NCBI GenBank assembly: GCA_009823505.1
Contig: VZQC01001040.1
Span: 291,002-355,001 of the forward strand
DNA: 64,000 nt
Origin: Rhizomys pruinosus
Lineage: Eukaryota > Chordata > Mammalia > Rodentia > Spalacidae
Direction of reading: 5' to 3'
Both the position numbers and the translations under genes were made by a program. The notes under the pieces were generated by a model. That model was not told the origin of the DNA, made no database searches, and was given only the letters and a program-made list of their open reading frames with translations. Numbering within the stretch: position 1 is the first letter of the stretch; each line of letters starts with the position of its first letter. Of this stretch, positions 53,949-64,000 are shown one piece after another.

Positions 53949-53994
<46 letters not shown>
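53949..53994. repeat. (GT)n microsatellite
   Basis: About 23 GT units at the tail of the following antisense B1. Confidence 0.95.
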
Positions 53995-53996
<2 letters not shown>

Positions 53997-54137
53997 TCTT
54001 TTTGAGGCAGGGTCTCCCTGTAGCCCCAGCTGGCCTGGAACTCATTGTATAGACCAGGCTGGCCTTGAACTCACAGAGATCTACCTGCCTCTTCCTCCCA
54101 TGTGGTGGGATTAAAGGCATGTACCACCACACCTGCT
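53995..54137 (-). mobile_element. B1 SINE
   Basis: Antisense: TTTTTGAGGCAGGGTCTCCC to CACCACACCTGC. Confidence 0.94.
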
Positions 54138-54411
54138 TTTGCATGTTGTTGTGATACCATGTTATTCTGGAAGAGTATCTGAAGTTATCTGGCATGCAAA
54201 AGAGGTGTGTATCTCACAGTCTCATCCCAAGCATGTGATAAGTGATGGCCACCCTGGGGTCTCTCAGCTTTGACATGGTCTCCTTCCTTTAGTACATAGC
54301 TCTGTATCCTCCCCAGAGCCTCCACCACAAAGTGATCGGTGATGACTGTTCTGTGATATTGTTTATCAAAGGGAAGGGCTGAGTCAGGCCACAGAAAGAA
54401 GGCTCCCTATA

Positions 54412-54480
54412 GACCTGCATGAAGACAGTACATTCATACACATACAGAAATAAATAAAATAAAATTTAAAAAAAAGAAAG
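54412..54480 (+). mobile_element. B2 SINE 3' end, truncated
   Basis: GACCTGCATGAAGACAGTAC, CATACAGAAATAAATAAAAT and A-rich tail only. Confidence 0.88.
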
Positions 54481-54537
54481 AAGTCTCTAGTCCTCTCCTT
54501 CCAGCTGGTACAGGAAGTCATCTAAAGATACAGACGC

Positions 54538-54782
54538 TGATGGCCTAATGGTTAAGAGCGCCGACTGCTCTTGCAGAGGACCCGGGTTCGATCCCCAGCT
54601 CCCACATGGCGGCTGAGAACCATCTGTAACTCCACTTCCAGGAGAACTCCAGTTCCAAGAGAACTCCAGTTCCAGGGGAATCTGACACCCTCTTCTGACC
54701 TCCGCGGCATTGCACGACACGGGTGCACAAACCTACATGCAGACAGGACATTCATATAAATTAATTAATTAATTAATTAAAA
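54538..54782 (+). mobile_element. B2 SINE, slightly 5' truncated
   Basis: Starts TGATGGCCTAATGG (missing GGGGCTGGAGAGA); an 18-bp AGTTCC segment is repeated; (TTAA)n tail. It is flanked by AAGATACAGACGC (54525-54537 and about 54785-54797). Confidence 0.93.
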
Positions 54783-54934
54783 AAAAGATACAGACGCATT
54801 ACAAGTAGCAAACTCTCTCACAGCTTATCCTTCTCTCAATCTGGTATGCAGTGCTTCTTAACCATTTCTACTCCAAATCTCTTTAATGCCTTGCCACCTC
54901 CCTGAGAGGGGACATCACATTTTCTTAAAAGAAA

Positions 54935-56358
54935 AGATGTCCACTCACTCCCAGGATGTACCTCACCCTCCCCAGGATGTACCTCACCCTTCCCAGGATG
55001 TACCTCACCCTTCCCTGGATGTACCTCACCCTTCCCAGGATGTACCTCGCCCTCCCCAGGATGTACCTCGCCCTCCCCAGGATGTACCTCGCCCTTCCCT
55101 GGATGTACCTCGCCCTCCCCAGGATGTACCTCGCCCTTCCCTGAATGTACCTCACCCTCCCCAGGATGTACCTCACCCTCCCCAGGATGTACCTCACCCT
55201 TCCCAGGATATACCTCGCCCTTCCCTGGATGTACCTCACCCTTCCCTGGATGTACCTCACCCTCCCCAGGTTGTACCTCGCCCTTCCCTGGATGTACCTC
55301 ACCCTCCCCAGGATGTACCTCACCCTCCCCAGGATGTACCTCACCCTCCCCAGGATGTACCTCACTCTCCCCAGGATGTACCTCACCCTTCCCAGGATGT
55401 ACCTCGCCCTCCCCAGGATGAACCTCACCCTCCTCAGGATGTACCTCGCCCTTCCCTGGATGTACCTCACCCTTCCCTGGATGTACCTCACCCTCCCCAG
55501 GATGTACCTCGCCCTCCCCAGGATGTACCTCACCCTTCCCAGGATGTACCTCACCCTCCCCAGGATGTACCTCACCCTCCCCAGGATGTACCTCACCCTC
55601 CCCAGGATGTACCTCGCCCTCCCCAGGATGTACCTTGCCCTCCCCAGGATGTACCTCGCCCTTCCCTGGATGTACCTCACCCTTCCCAGGATGTACCTCG
55701 CCCTTCCTAGGATCTACCTCACCCTTCCCTGGATGCACCTCATCCTTCCCAGGATGTACCTCGCCCTTCCCAGGATCTACCTCGCCTTCCCCAGGATCTA
55801 CCTCCCTCTCCCCAGGATCTACCTCACCCTTCCCTGGATGTACCTCACCCTTCCCTGGTTGTACCCACCCTTCCCTGGATGTACCTCACCCTTCGCAGGA
55901 TGTACCTCACCCTCCTCAGGATGTACCTCGCCCTTCCCAGGATGTACCTCACCCTTCCCAGGATGTACCTCGTCCTCCCCAGGATGTACCTCGCCCTTCC
56001 CTGGTTGTACCCACCCTTCCCAGGATGTATCTCGCCCTCCCCAGGATGTACCTCACCCTTCCCAGGATGTACCTCACCCTTCCCAGGATGTACCTCGCCC
56101 TCCCCAGGATGTACCTCGCCCTCCCCAGGATGTACCTCGCCCTTCCCTGGTTGTACCCACCCTTCCCAGGATGTACCTCACCCTCCCCAGGATGTACCTC
56201 ACCCTTCCCTGGTTGTACCCACCCTTACCAGGATCTACCTCACCCTCCCCAGGATGTACCTTGCCCTTCCCAGGATCTACCTCACCCTTCCCAGGATCTA
56301 CCTCGCCCTTCCCAGGATGTACCTCACCCTTCCCTGGATGTACCGTGCCCTCCACAAA
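54935..56358. repeat. 21-bp minisatellite, about 66 units
   Basis: Consensus GATGTACCTCACCCTTCCCAG with variants CTCGCCC, CCTCCCC, CCTGG and GATCTACC. A 20-bp variant, GTTGTACCCACCC, recurs from about 55858 on. The array is pyrimidine-rich on the plus strand. Since 21 is divisible by 3, stop-free frames extend for hundreds of codons on both strands (for example 300 codons at 55738-54836 and 416 codons at 55145-56395); the 20-bp units shift the frame. No start context, splice site or unique coding flank supports translation. Confidence 0.97.
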
Positions 56359-56447
56359 CTGTAAAGTCACTTTGCAACTACAAAAAAGATGCTAGGCTCC
56401 AACTAATCTTTGCTTTGTCCACTCTCTACTAAAGGACTCCAATTTGG

Positions 56448-56680
56448 GGGCTTAGGGGTGGGCTAGGTGGGTAAAATGCTTGTCACATAGCATGAGGACC
56501 TGAGTTCTAGTATCGGCACTCGTGTGAAGAAGCTAGACATTGTGATGGACGTTTGTAATCCCAGCACTAGGGAGGAGGAGATAGAAGAGAGCAGGATTCC
56601 TGCCTTGCCCCGTTTAATCAATAAACTCTGTGCTGACAAGGTGAACAGCTCCTGTGGAATGTACCTGAGGTTGCCCTCTG
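56448..56680 (+). mobile_element. B4-type SINE
   Basis: GGGGTGGGCTAGGTGGGTAAAATG head, GAGGACCTGAGTTCTAGTATC, GTTTGTAATCCCAGCACTAG; runs into a CA repeat. Confidence 0.72.
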
Positions 56681-56682
56681 GC

Positions 56683-56685
<3 letters not shown>

Positions 56686-56729
<44 letters not shown>
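56686..56729. repeat. (CA)n microsatellite
   Basis: About 22 CA units. Confidence 0.95.
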
Positions 56730-56730
<1 letters not shown>

Positions 56731-57639
56731 GCTCCAATTTTACTTCATGTGGTATTGTGACCAGATAAAGGAGTAGTTCCTGGCTATAGTTACCATTAGA
56801 TTTAATCAGCATTATATGAGCTAAAGTGGTTAGATGGTCCACTATAGGAATTTCTGAAGGAGTCATGACCTACTTGAGGCAAGGACTTTTTTCCTGTTCC
56901 TTTGACTCCTAATTCTTGCCTGGAAATGATATGACAGCTCAGCTCCAACAGCCACATTAAGCCATGAGTACTGTGGTTCTAAAAGCCTCCATCTTAGAAA
57001 AGAGGGAAAAGTAAGAAGCCCAAGTCTTTGACGATCGTTAAATCATTCTACAAGTTCTAAACTCTTTACCTGGACTTGTGCTAGGTAAAAATTAAAAAGC
57101 TATTATTACTGTTGTTGTTGTTGTTGTTGTTATTGTTGTTGTTGAGGTTTAAGCATGCATTAGGGCCAGCCTGTGGGTAAGGTTCCCACATTGCAGATTC
57201 CTGGGGCTTATCTTCAGGGGTCCTGACTGATCAACTCTTGGGAGAAGCCTGGGAATCTAGAACTCTGACTCTTAAAGATGCTGAAGCAAATCTCATAGGA
57301 ACCATCCTGTAAAACCACTGCAGGAGATCCTTCCTGACCATTTGCATAATTTTCTTCTTAGAGACCAATGCAGACAAGACACTGAAAACTGAGTCTGCTT
57401 TTCTTTTTTTTTATTAAGCCAAAACGTCCACTCCCAGGCATATAACTCTGTGCCTTTTGCCTGATTTTCCTTTTATTTTTTGGCAACATGCCTCTCCACA
57501 CCTGCTACTCCAAGAGCTCTTGCTAAGTTGCTAGTGTAGACTTTGAGCCCTGGCAGTGACCCATGCAGGGAGCACAAAACTACTGTCTGTGAGCACTTCA
57601 TCCTGTGCACTAGCAGTTTCCTTGCTCTTTCTTTAAGTA
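56730..57639. other. Intergenic; (TTG)n and a possible hAT relic
   Basis: (TTG)n with one ATT lies at about 57112-57144. 57180-57310 (GCAGATTCCTGGGGCTTATC, GCCTGGGAATCTAGAACTC) vaguely resembles MER20/MER5-type hAT elements. The rest is unassigned. Confidence 0.4.
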
Positions 57640-58055
57640 TTTTAACTGAATCTTTGAAAATTGTATACAAATGTGATCATATTCAGACACCCTTCATCTT
57701 TCTGCCACCTTATTAGCCCTCTCCAATTTCATGGCCTCCATTATTATTTTCTTAAGGCCTATGGATTCTAATTTGTCTTCCCCAAATGCTCTTGGATGTG
57801 AGCACGTTCCCTGGAACCTGGTAAACTTACTTGCTTCTTACACTTAAAGAAAGCTGACTCTTCCAGAAGCTATCAACTACCAACAGTTCCTCAGCCAGGG
57901 CTGGGCATTTTGCCCACCTTCTCATCCATGCTGGGGTGGGCTTTTGATGATGCTGTTGTCTTTGAGTCATCAGTGCTCCTATAAGTGACCTCTCATCTAT
58001 GCTCCTATAAATAACTCCAATAAACTCACTGGTGCATCAAGCTGGGTTTAGGTGG
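57640..58055 (-). mobile_element. Rodent LINE-1 3'-end-like fragment (tentative)
   Basis: Resembles 16128-16400 (ATTATTATTTTCTTAAGGCC, GAAAGCTGACTCTTCCAG) and extends further, to AATAACTCCAATAAACTCAC. Confidence 0.45.
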
Positions 58056-58109
58056 AATCGTTACTTTGTCCTTTCTCCATACCCTATCTGGAATGAACAG
58101 ATCTTTGGG

Positions 58110-58402
58110 CTGTCTCCCCAGGAAAAGTGTCACACAATAGGGACACAGCCCATCATGGAGGGGACAGCATAGTGGCTCCATGGTGGCAGAGTGTGCAGCT
58201 AGGACTCCTCCCTTCCTCACATCTTAGGGGTATGAGGAAGCAGACAGCAGACAGGAAGTGGGGTCGGACTGAAAAGCTCAAGGCCCAATCGGTGATGACC
58301 ATTTCCTCTGGGGAGGCTCCACCTTCCTAACAACCCTCTAAATATTGTCACCAACTTGAGACCAATTGTCCAAACACATGAGCCTGTCACACTCAAACCA
58401 CA
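58110..58402 (-). mobile_element. MaLR-type LTR
   Basis: Antisense: ACACAGCCCATCATGGAGG, CAGACAGGAAGTGGGGTCGG, GTCCAAACACATGAGCCTG, ACACTCAAACCACAGCACA. Confidence 0.75.
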
Positions 58403-58451
58403 GCACATGACCCAGTCATGGCCAATCCAAGACACAGCTCATCTCTGCATC

Positions 58452-58632
58452 ATGGGCTAAACTGTGTCCTTCAAAACTTGTAGATTGAAGTGTTAACCCA
58501 GAGGACCTCAGAATGTCACTTCAGACTAGGTAACTGTTTGAAGACTAATTGAATTCAGATTTTTAAATAATCAAATAGTAACATCATTAGCTAGGATCAT
58601 GATCCAATAACTAGTGTCTTTATGAAAAGAGA
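58452..58632 (+). mobile_element. MLT1-like ancient MaLR LTR, 3' truncated
   Basis: GGGCTAAACTGTGTCCTTC, CAGAGGACCTCAGAATGTCAC, GATCCAATAACTAGTGTCTT; the order fits mammalian-wide MLT1. Confidence 0.65.
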
Positions 58633-58735
58633 TAAAAATCTGGGCATGGGGACTCAGACCTGTAATCCTAGCACTTGGAAGGCTGAGGCAGGAGGATCAT
58701 GAGTTTGATGCCAGCCTGGGTTATACAGTAAGTAT
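58633..58735 (+). mobile_element. Old B1-type SINE, truncated
   Basis: CTGGGCATGGGGACTCAGACC, GGCTGAGGCAGGAGGATC, ending GATGCCAGCCTGGG. Confidence 0.78.
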
Positions 58736-59060
58736 AATGTATACAGTATACAGTATGTGTATAATGTATACAGTAAGTATAAAGTACATGAGTAGTGATC
58801 AAGCTACTTTTTTTTTCCAACATGCAAATGAGTGAGTATGGCTGTTTGCTGAGATCAGGGGTAGAGAATGGAATGGACTACTGGTCTGCTTGAACCCAGC
58901 CTAAAAAAAAAAGCTTGCTGCTCTTCAATGGCTCCTAACTGAACAAGAGCTCTACAAGAGTAGCAAGACCCTGGGGGAAATGAAAAGGGCAAGAGGGAAG
59001 TCATCCATCTAGAGCCCCTGAGAAGGTCCAGATACACAGCAGCCCTAAGAGCCCAGCTGG

Positions 59061-59288
59061 AGCTGAAGATGAAGCTCAGAGAGTTGAGTGCTTGCCTAGC
59101 ATGCACAAAGCCCTGGGTTCAGTCCCCAGCCCCACATAACCTGGATAAAGTAACACATGCCTGGAATCCCAGCCCTTGAGAGGTAGCGGCAAAAGGATCA
59201 GAAGTCCAAGGTCATCCTCTGCCGCATATGGAATTCAAGGCTAGCCTGGTCTACATGAAACCCTGTCTCAAAGAAACAAACTAAAAAA

Positions 59289-59296
<8 letters not shown>
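59061..59296 (+). mobile_element. B4 SINE
   Basis: ID-like GCTTGCCTAGCATGCACAAAG and GGGTTCAGTCCCCAGCC, then B1-like GCTAGCCTGGTCTACATG and CCCTGTCTCAAAGAAAC, A15 tail. Confidence 0.82.
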
Positions 59297-59320
<24 letters not shown>

Positions 59321-59321
59321 C
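59297..59321. repeat. (GA)n microsatellite
   Basis: Twelve GA units following the SINE tail. Confidence 0.9.
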
Positions 59322-59500
59322 CATATGCTCAGTAATAAAAGCAATTCCAAGCTCTCTGAATGTTTATCCTCCAAATAATTTAGATTTTCATGTACTTCAT
59401 TAACAAAAGAATTCAACATGGCTTCCTAGTCTATATCAAATGGAAAGAAGTACAAGAGAATTTGGATTTTAAAGAATTCACAATTGAAAACCAGGAATAG

Positions 59501-59744
59501 GGCTAGAGAGATGACCTAGCGGTTAAGAGCGCCGACCTCTCTTACAGAGGACCCGGGTTCGATCCCCAGCACCCACATGGCGGCCGAGAACCGTCTGAAA
59601 CTCCAATTCCAGGAGAACTCCAGTTACAGGGGAATCCGAGACCCTCTTCTGACCTCCGCGGCATTGCACGACACGGGTGCACAGACCTGCATGTAGACAG
59701 TATATTGATACACATACAGAAATAAATAAAAAAATTTAAAAAAA
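59501..59744 (+). mobile_element. B2 SINE (GCACGACAC type)
   Basis: Flanked by GAAAACCAGGAATAG (59486-59500 and about 59745-59759), well preserved. Confidence 0.95.
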
Positions 59745-59759
59745 GAAAACCAGGAATAG

Positions 59760-60672
59760 CTTTCTTCTCAGATACATATTTACTCTTCTGTAGTCAATAT
59801 TAATCATATAAGTGAAAGGCTTGCCTGAAACAGACCAGTCTCAGGGACGCCATTAGACGAAGCACACCAAGTAACACTGCAGTAACAAATAGTACCAGAG
59901 TCTCGGGACATTTATGTAAATGCACCCCTCTGTACAGTGGCCCTTCCATCCTGTTTGAACAGATTCTTCACTGGAGTAGAGGAAATCAAAGAATCACACA
60001 CTGGCTCCTAAGTGCTTCTGCCCATGAGTAACTAGTTAACACTCCTACTCCCAGCCCATTGGCCAGAATAAACTATGTGGATGCTGGGAAATGGAGTCTT
60101 TTAGGTGTTTAGGAAGAGAAGGAGGACAGACAAGAATGACTTTCATAGTAGGAATTCTCCTAAGAGACACAAATGGAATCAGAGGGAGGTGGATTAATAC
60201 CAGCAGCAGAGAAGAGGCTGAATCCCAGTTGCTGCTACTCAATTCAACTGATCTTCAAAATGCCCCTTCCAACCTCATTCTGCCAACAGTGTTGGCCACT
60301 GTCCTGTAGTGGAAGGTGAAGAACAAGGACTAGGAAAGGATCCTTGGAGCTAAATAGATGACATGGCTCTTCATTATTGCTGAACTGACAAGAATGAATA
60401 GCCTTCTAGCATTTGAAGTACACATACAATGCCAATTCTTTCTTGCAATAATGGTCATCATATGTAGATGTTGTCTCTCTGATGTCCTGAGTTAACTAAA
60501 TAAGAATTTGGCAGGCACTCATAATTGTATACATTTTTAAGTACTGTGTAAAACCACTAAAGCTAATGATTTTCCCTGCAGCTTGTTTCAACTTTATGAG
60601 GAAACTGACTTTTTGAGTGCCTGCTTGTTAGTGTTAAGCATGTTTCTTCATTCCATTCCCCATGCACAGGAA
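59760..60672. other. Intergenic, nothing recognised
   Basis: About 910 bases without an accepted element. Confidence 0.4.
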
Positions 60673-61313
60673 TGTATTTGTCTTGCTTTTCCTCTTGCTG
60701 TGATAAAATACCCTGACAGGGCTGGAGAGATAGCCTAGCGGTTAAGAGCACCGACCACTCTTACAGAGGACCCGGGTTCGATCCCCAGCACCCACATGAT
60801 GGCTGAGAACCGTCTGAAACTCCAATTCCAGGAGAACTCCAGGTCCAGGGAAATCCAACACCTTCTTCTGACCTCCGTGGCATTGCACGACATGGGTGCA
60901 CAAACCTGCATGCAGACAGTATATTCATACACATACAGAAATAATAAAATAAAATAAAAAATAAAATAAAATACCCTGACAAAAGCAACTTAAGGGAAAC
61001 AAGGTTTACTCTGTCTCACAGTTCCAGGTTACAGTCCATCATGGTAGAGAAATCACGGTAGCAGGAGCTTGAGGCTGCTGGTCGCCCTGAATCCCCAGTC
61101 AGGAAGCAGAGGGTGATGAACACTGGTGTTTGGCTCACTGTCTCCATTTTACACAGTCCAGGATCCCTGCCAAGAGAATGCACCCCCTTACTACCACACA
61201 ATTAAGAATCTTCCCACCTCAATTAACACAATCAAGATCATCCCCCACAGGCATGGCCATAGGCCCATCTCCCAGATGATTCTAGATTCTGTTAAATTGA
61301 AACAGGAACTGCT
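60673..61313 (-). mobile_element. ERVL/MaLR-like solo LTR split by a B2
   Basis: Antisense: TGTATTTGTCTTGC start; after the B2 GCAACTTAAGGGAAACAAGG, ACAGTCCAGGATCCCTGCC and CAATCAAGATCATCCCCC. Same type as 25246-25605. Confidence 0.8.
60719..60965 (+). mobile_element. B2 SINE (GCACGACAC type) nested in LTR
   Basis: Flanked by ATAAAATACCCTGACA (60703-60718 and 60966-60981). Confidence 0.95.
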
Positions 61314-61512
61314 GTAGTTAGCTTTCTGTTGCTGTGATAAACATCATGACCAAAGCAACTTTGAGAGGAAAGGGTTTGTTTCAGTTTACACCTCCCACAT
61401 CACAATCCATCATTGGGGGAAGTCAGGGCAGGACCTAAAGCAAAAACCATGAAGGAAGACTGCTTACTGACTTGCTTTCTACTCATGCACATCCACATAT
61501 TTATTTTTTCTT

Positions 61513-61544
<32 letters not shown>

Positions 61545-61557
61545 TTCCTTCCTTCCT

Positions 61558-61597
<40 letters not shown>

Positions 61598-61945
61598 GTC
61601 TTTTTGAGACAGGGTCTCCCTGTAGCCCCAGCTGGCCTGGAACTCACTATGTAGATCAGGCTGGCCTTGAACTCAGAGTTCCACCTGTCTCAGGCTCCCA
61701 AGTGCTAGGATTAAAGGTGTGTGCCATAATGCCTGGCCATGTCTAGCTTTCTGACACAGCCAAGGCCCATCTCCCTAGGGATGATGCTGCCACAGTGGGC
61801 TGCACCCTCCCACATGAATCATCAGTCATAATCTCTCACAGACATGGACACAGGCCAGTCTAATCAAGGAAATTCTTCAGCTGAGGCTATCTCTTCCCAG
61901 GTAACCCTAAGTTGTATGAAGTTGATAATAAAAACTAAGTGGCAC
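61314..61945 (-). mobile_element. ERVL/MaLR-like solo LTR with nested B1
   Basis: Left part 61314-61498 (GCTTTCTGTTGCTGTGATAAAC, GGGTTTGTTTCAGTTTACAC) and right part 61740-61945 (GCCACAGTGGGCTGCACCC, GTATGAAGTTGATAATAAAAAC). Confidence 0.78.
61500..61738 (-). mobile_element. B1 SINE with (CTTT)n at its tail
   Basis: CTTT/CCTT microsatellite at 61504-61597 grown from the T-rich end; B1 body 61598-61738 in antisense. Confidence 0.94.
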
Positions 61946-62400
61946 AATAACCATCCCCGTGTTGTTCCTGAGCTACAGAGACCCGGAAGAAACCAGTCCT
62001 AGGTCTAATGTCTATTTTCCCAGTTTTATGTGGTTTCCTGTATGGAACTCATATGCAAAATGAACCTGATGATTTTTCCACCCCAAACCTGTTCCCCAAC
62101 CTCCCCTCATATCCAATTCCTGGCTTAACCTCGACTGAAGACCCCTCTACCCCTACAGTGCTTCAAGCTCTAGTCGAAGAGTCATTATTAACTCTTTTCT
62201 CCCCCTGCCTCACATACAGATCTCTCAAGTCATCTGTCTACTCTTCCCAGATATCTATCAAGTTCATTCCTTTCTCAGTATCTCATAGGGTTGCCTTTCT
62301 CAGGTTTGCCATCGTTGCCCAGATGGATTATGCATATGCTTCCTGTCTGGTCTTCTGACTTCCATGTTTACCCCTCAAACCCAATCACCACCAAAACAAT
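61946..62400. other. Intergenic, nothing recognised
   Basis: A 116-codon ORF at 62008 shows no domain-like features. Confidence 0.4.
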
Positions 62401-62500
62401 CACAGTCATGAACCACATAACCATGTTTCAGTTAACAGTGAACTACATACGCCATGGTGGTCCCAGGGGGTGGCGGTGCGGCTGAAACTTTCCTATCACA
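62401..62500 (+). mobile_element. MER2-like (Tigger group) relic
   Basis: CACAGTCATGAACCACATAACC, TTTCAGTTAACAGTGAAC and CATGGTGGTCCCAG follow the MER2 5' end. Confidence 0.7.
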
Positions 62501-62958
62501 TAGAGTAGGGGTTTTCAGCATTCCGAGGGAACACTTTGGGAAGTCGTTGGATCATGAGGACTCTGATCTCATCAATTAATTAATCCATTGGTAGATGCAT
62601 AATGCAATGGACTAGAAGAGGTGGTGGGAAATGCAGAAGGTAGATCCTCACTGGAGAAAGCTATCAATGAGAGCACGTCCTGGAAGATTGTATCTTGTCC
62701 CTGGGCTCTTCTCTCCCCTTCGCTCCCTGATCTCTGTGTCCTCTTCTCCTCCCTCTTTTTAGCCCTTCCCACTCACTCTCCCTTCCCTTCTTTGCTTCCC
62801 AGTTGAAGATAAGCAACCTCCCTTTCACAAGCTCCCACTTGTCCTGACAGTCCACCTTGTCAAAGGCTCAGAGCCATGGAGCCAACCAACCATAGACTAC
62901 CACCTCCAAAACCATGAACCAAAATAAGTCTTTCCTGCTTTAATTTTGTTTTCTCGGG

Positions 62959-63489
62959 TGTGATGGTTAACCTTGATTGGTAACTCGACGAGCTCTAGAA
63001 TTATCTAAGACCCAGACCCCTGGGCATGCCTATGGGAGATAATCTTGGAACCCTGGACTATATAAAAAGAGAAAGTGAGCTGAGCACAAACATTCCTTGC
63101 TCTCTGCTCCTTGATTATGTGACCAGCTGCCTCCAGCACCTTCTCCACCATCATCAACTGGAACCTGGAACTGTGAGCTAGGATACTGTGAGCTAGGTTA
63201 CTCTTTCTTTTGTTAGTATTTTTATTGTATTGTATGTGTATGAGTATATTGCCTGCATGTGTATAAGTGCACCTGTATTGTCCAATGCCCACCCTTGGAG
63301 GTCAGAAGAGGGGATTGGATGGATCACCTGAAACTGGAATTACAGACAGTTGTTAGTTGCCAGATGGGTCCTGGGAATCAAACCCCGTGTCCTCTGTAAG
63401 AGCAGCCAAGCCAGTGCTCTTAACTGCTGAACCATCTCTCCAGCTTTGTCAGGGTACTGCATCACAGCAAGAAGACAAGTAACTAAGTC
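62959..63489 (+). mobile_element. ERVL-type solo LTR split by a B2
   Basis: TGTGATGGTTAACCTTGATTG start, CTATATAAAAAGAGAAAGTG (TATA region), GACCAGCTGCCTCCAGCAC; after the B2 GTCAGGGTACTGCATCACAG. The flanking duplication is not clear. Confidence 0.75.
63212..63450 (-). mobile_element. B2 SINE nested in LTR
   Basis: Antisense: GTATGTGTATGAGTATATTG, GTCCTCTGTAAGAGCAGCC, CATCTCTCCAGCTTTG. Confidence 0.9.
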
Positions 63490-63527
63490 ATCAGATATTT
63501 CATCAAAGCAACAAAAAGTGACTCACA

Positions 63528-63917
63528 CACATAGCACTGTGCAGTATATTATATCTACTTAGCTACCTGGAACTATGTTCCCAAAAGTTTTCTTCTCTGT
63601 GTGGCTCTGGGCTAGCTTTGACAACAGGAGAATTTATCACCAGCTGTGGAAGACCAAAATGAGAAGCAGCCATGTCATGCTGAGGGGGTCAGGTCAAGGG
63701 CAGGCAGTGTTACAACATACCTATATTATCCCTGGTTCACAGTCTGATTGGCATGGGCTGTGGCCAAGTCCCAGGTCCTCTGACCCTCTTCCTTCAACTT
63801 CTCCCCCTTCATCTCTGTTTCATGACATGTTGCATGTTTAGCCCCATGATAATAGGAACCAGCTTCCGCCGTAGGACACCCATCATCAAAGGCAAAAGCA
63901 TGCAGGTGATTAGAAAC
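63528..63917. other. Intergenic, nothing recognised
   Basis: No element or credible ORF seen. Confidence 0.4.
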
Positions 63918-64000
63918 TGTGATGCTTGCCTTTAATTGTCAACTTGGCGCAATATACTGGAAAAAGTCTCAATAAGGGACTGTCTACCTTGAGTTGGCCT
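63918..64000 (+). mobile_element. Start of an ERVL/MaLR-like LTR cut by window end
   Basis: TGTGATGCTTGCC followed by AATTGTCAACTTGGCGCAAT and GTCTCAATAAGGGACTGTC resembles the start of other rodent ERVL-like LTRs. Confidence 0.55.

Larger units (their letters stand above)
62501..63527 (+). mobile_element. MLT1/MaLR-like LTR interrupted by another LTR
   Basis: Left part 62501-62957 (GTTGGATCATGAGGACTC, GCTCAGAGCCATGGAGCC, ACCAAAATAAGTCTTTCC); right end about 63490-63527 (CAGATATTTCATCAAAGCAA, AAAGTGACTCACACA). The element at 62959-63489 lies within it. Confidence 0.65.

Noticed and set aside
54487..54759. Recurrent ORFs with FPWNWSS, GAGDRTRVLCKS or EEGVRFPWNW motifs (also near 26835, 33373, 51822, 52138 and 60735)
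   Set aside because: All are antisense or alternative-frame readings of B2 SINEs, not a protein family.
54935..56358. CRISPR-like array
   Set aside because: Units are directly adjacent without unique spacers, and the context is a rodent genome.
54836..56432. Long ORFs of 250-416 codons on both strands (for example MYLTLPR, HPSQDVP and GEVHPGK repeats)
   Set aside because: They are a by-product of a 21-bp repeat with no stop codons. Both strands and several frames are equally open, and there is no unique flanking coding sequence.
59501..59600. tRNA-like sequences with A and B boxes (B2 and ID heads throughout)
   Set aside because: They belong to SINEs with tails and target duplications; no free-standing tRNA gene structure was found.

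Overview
The window is nuclear DNA of a muroid rodent. B1, B2, B3, B4 and ID SINEs occur together, with rodent MaLR and ERVL LTRs, LINE-1 3' ends, microsatellites, and older mammalian relics (L2, MER20-like, MER2-like and MLT1-like). The species cannot be fixed from this evidence. The B1 tails (GGGAGACCCTGTCTCAAAAAGACC) and a B2 type with a GCATTGCACGACACGGGTGC segment differ from the usual Mus forms as I remember them. I found no intact cellular protein-coding gene with supportable exons.

Layout. 1-1730 holds simple repeats, a hAT relic and a B1. 1731-8282 (minus strand) is a full-length class III ERV-L provirus: two 468-bp LTRs differing at 4 sites, a GAGAT target duplication, a Leu-type primer binding site, an open gag (562 codons) and an open pol (protease, RT, RNase H, integrase and dUTPase; about 1180 codons). 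Gag and pol share one frame and are separated by a single TGA. There is no env. 8.3-31 kb is SINE-rich intergenic DNA. It contains a complete old MaLR provirus (10963-12965, TSD CAAAG), a chimeric B1 retroposon (15699-15934) and two perfect hairpins. 30.86-31.77 kb holds a coding-like stretch (a 205-codon ORF plus frame-shifted upstream sequence and an A-rich tail), read as a processed pseudogene of an unrecognised gene.

32-54 kb holds more LTRs, many with clear 5-bp duplications and nested SINEs. Among them is a non-autonomous ERVL-like element (41468-43445) whose primer site and polypurine tract resemble those of the ERV-L provirus. 54.9-56.4 kb is a 21-bp minisatellite of about 66 units. 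Because the unit is a whole number of codons, it produces long spurious ORFs on both strands. 56.5-64 kb is again SINE- and LTR-rich, with LTRs nested in LTRs.

How the parts relate: the provirus is the only element here with an apparently complete enzyme set for LTR retrotransposition. The non-autonomous ERVL/MaLR elements would have depended on such enzymes, and the B1/B2/B4 SINEs on LINE-1. An assembly gap of 64 N sits in a poly-T tract at 17218-17281. SINE and LTR boundaries are read by eye and are good to a few bases where a target duplication is quoted, otherwise to roughly 10-20 bases.
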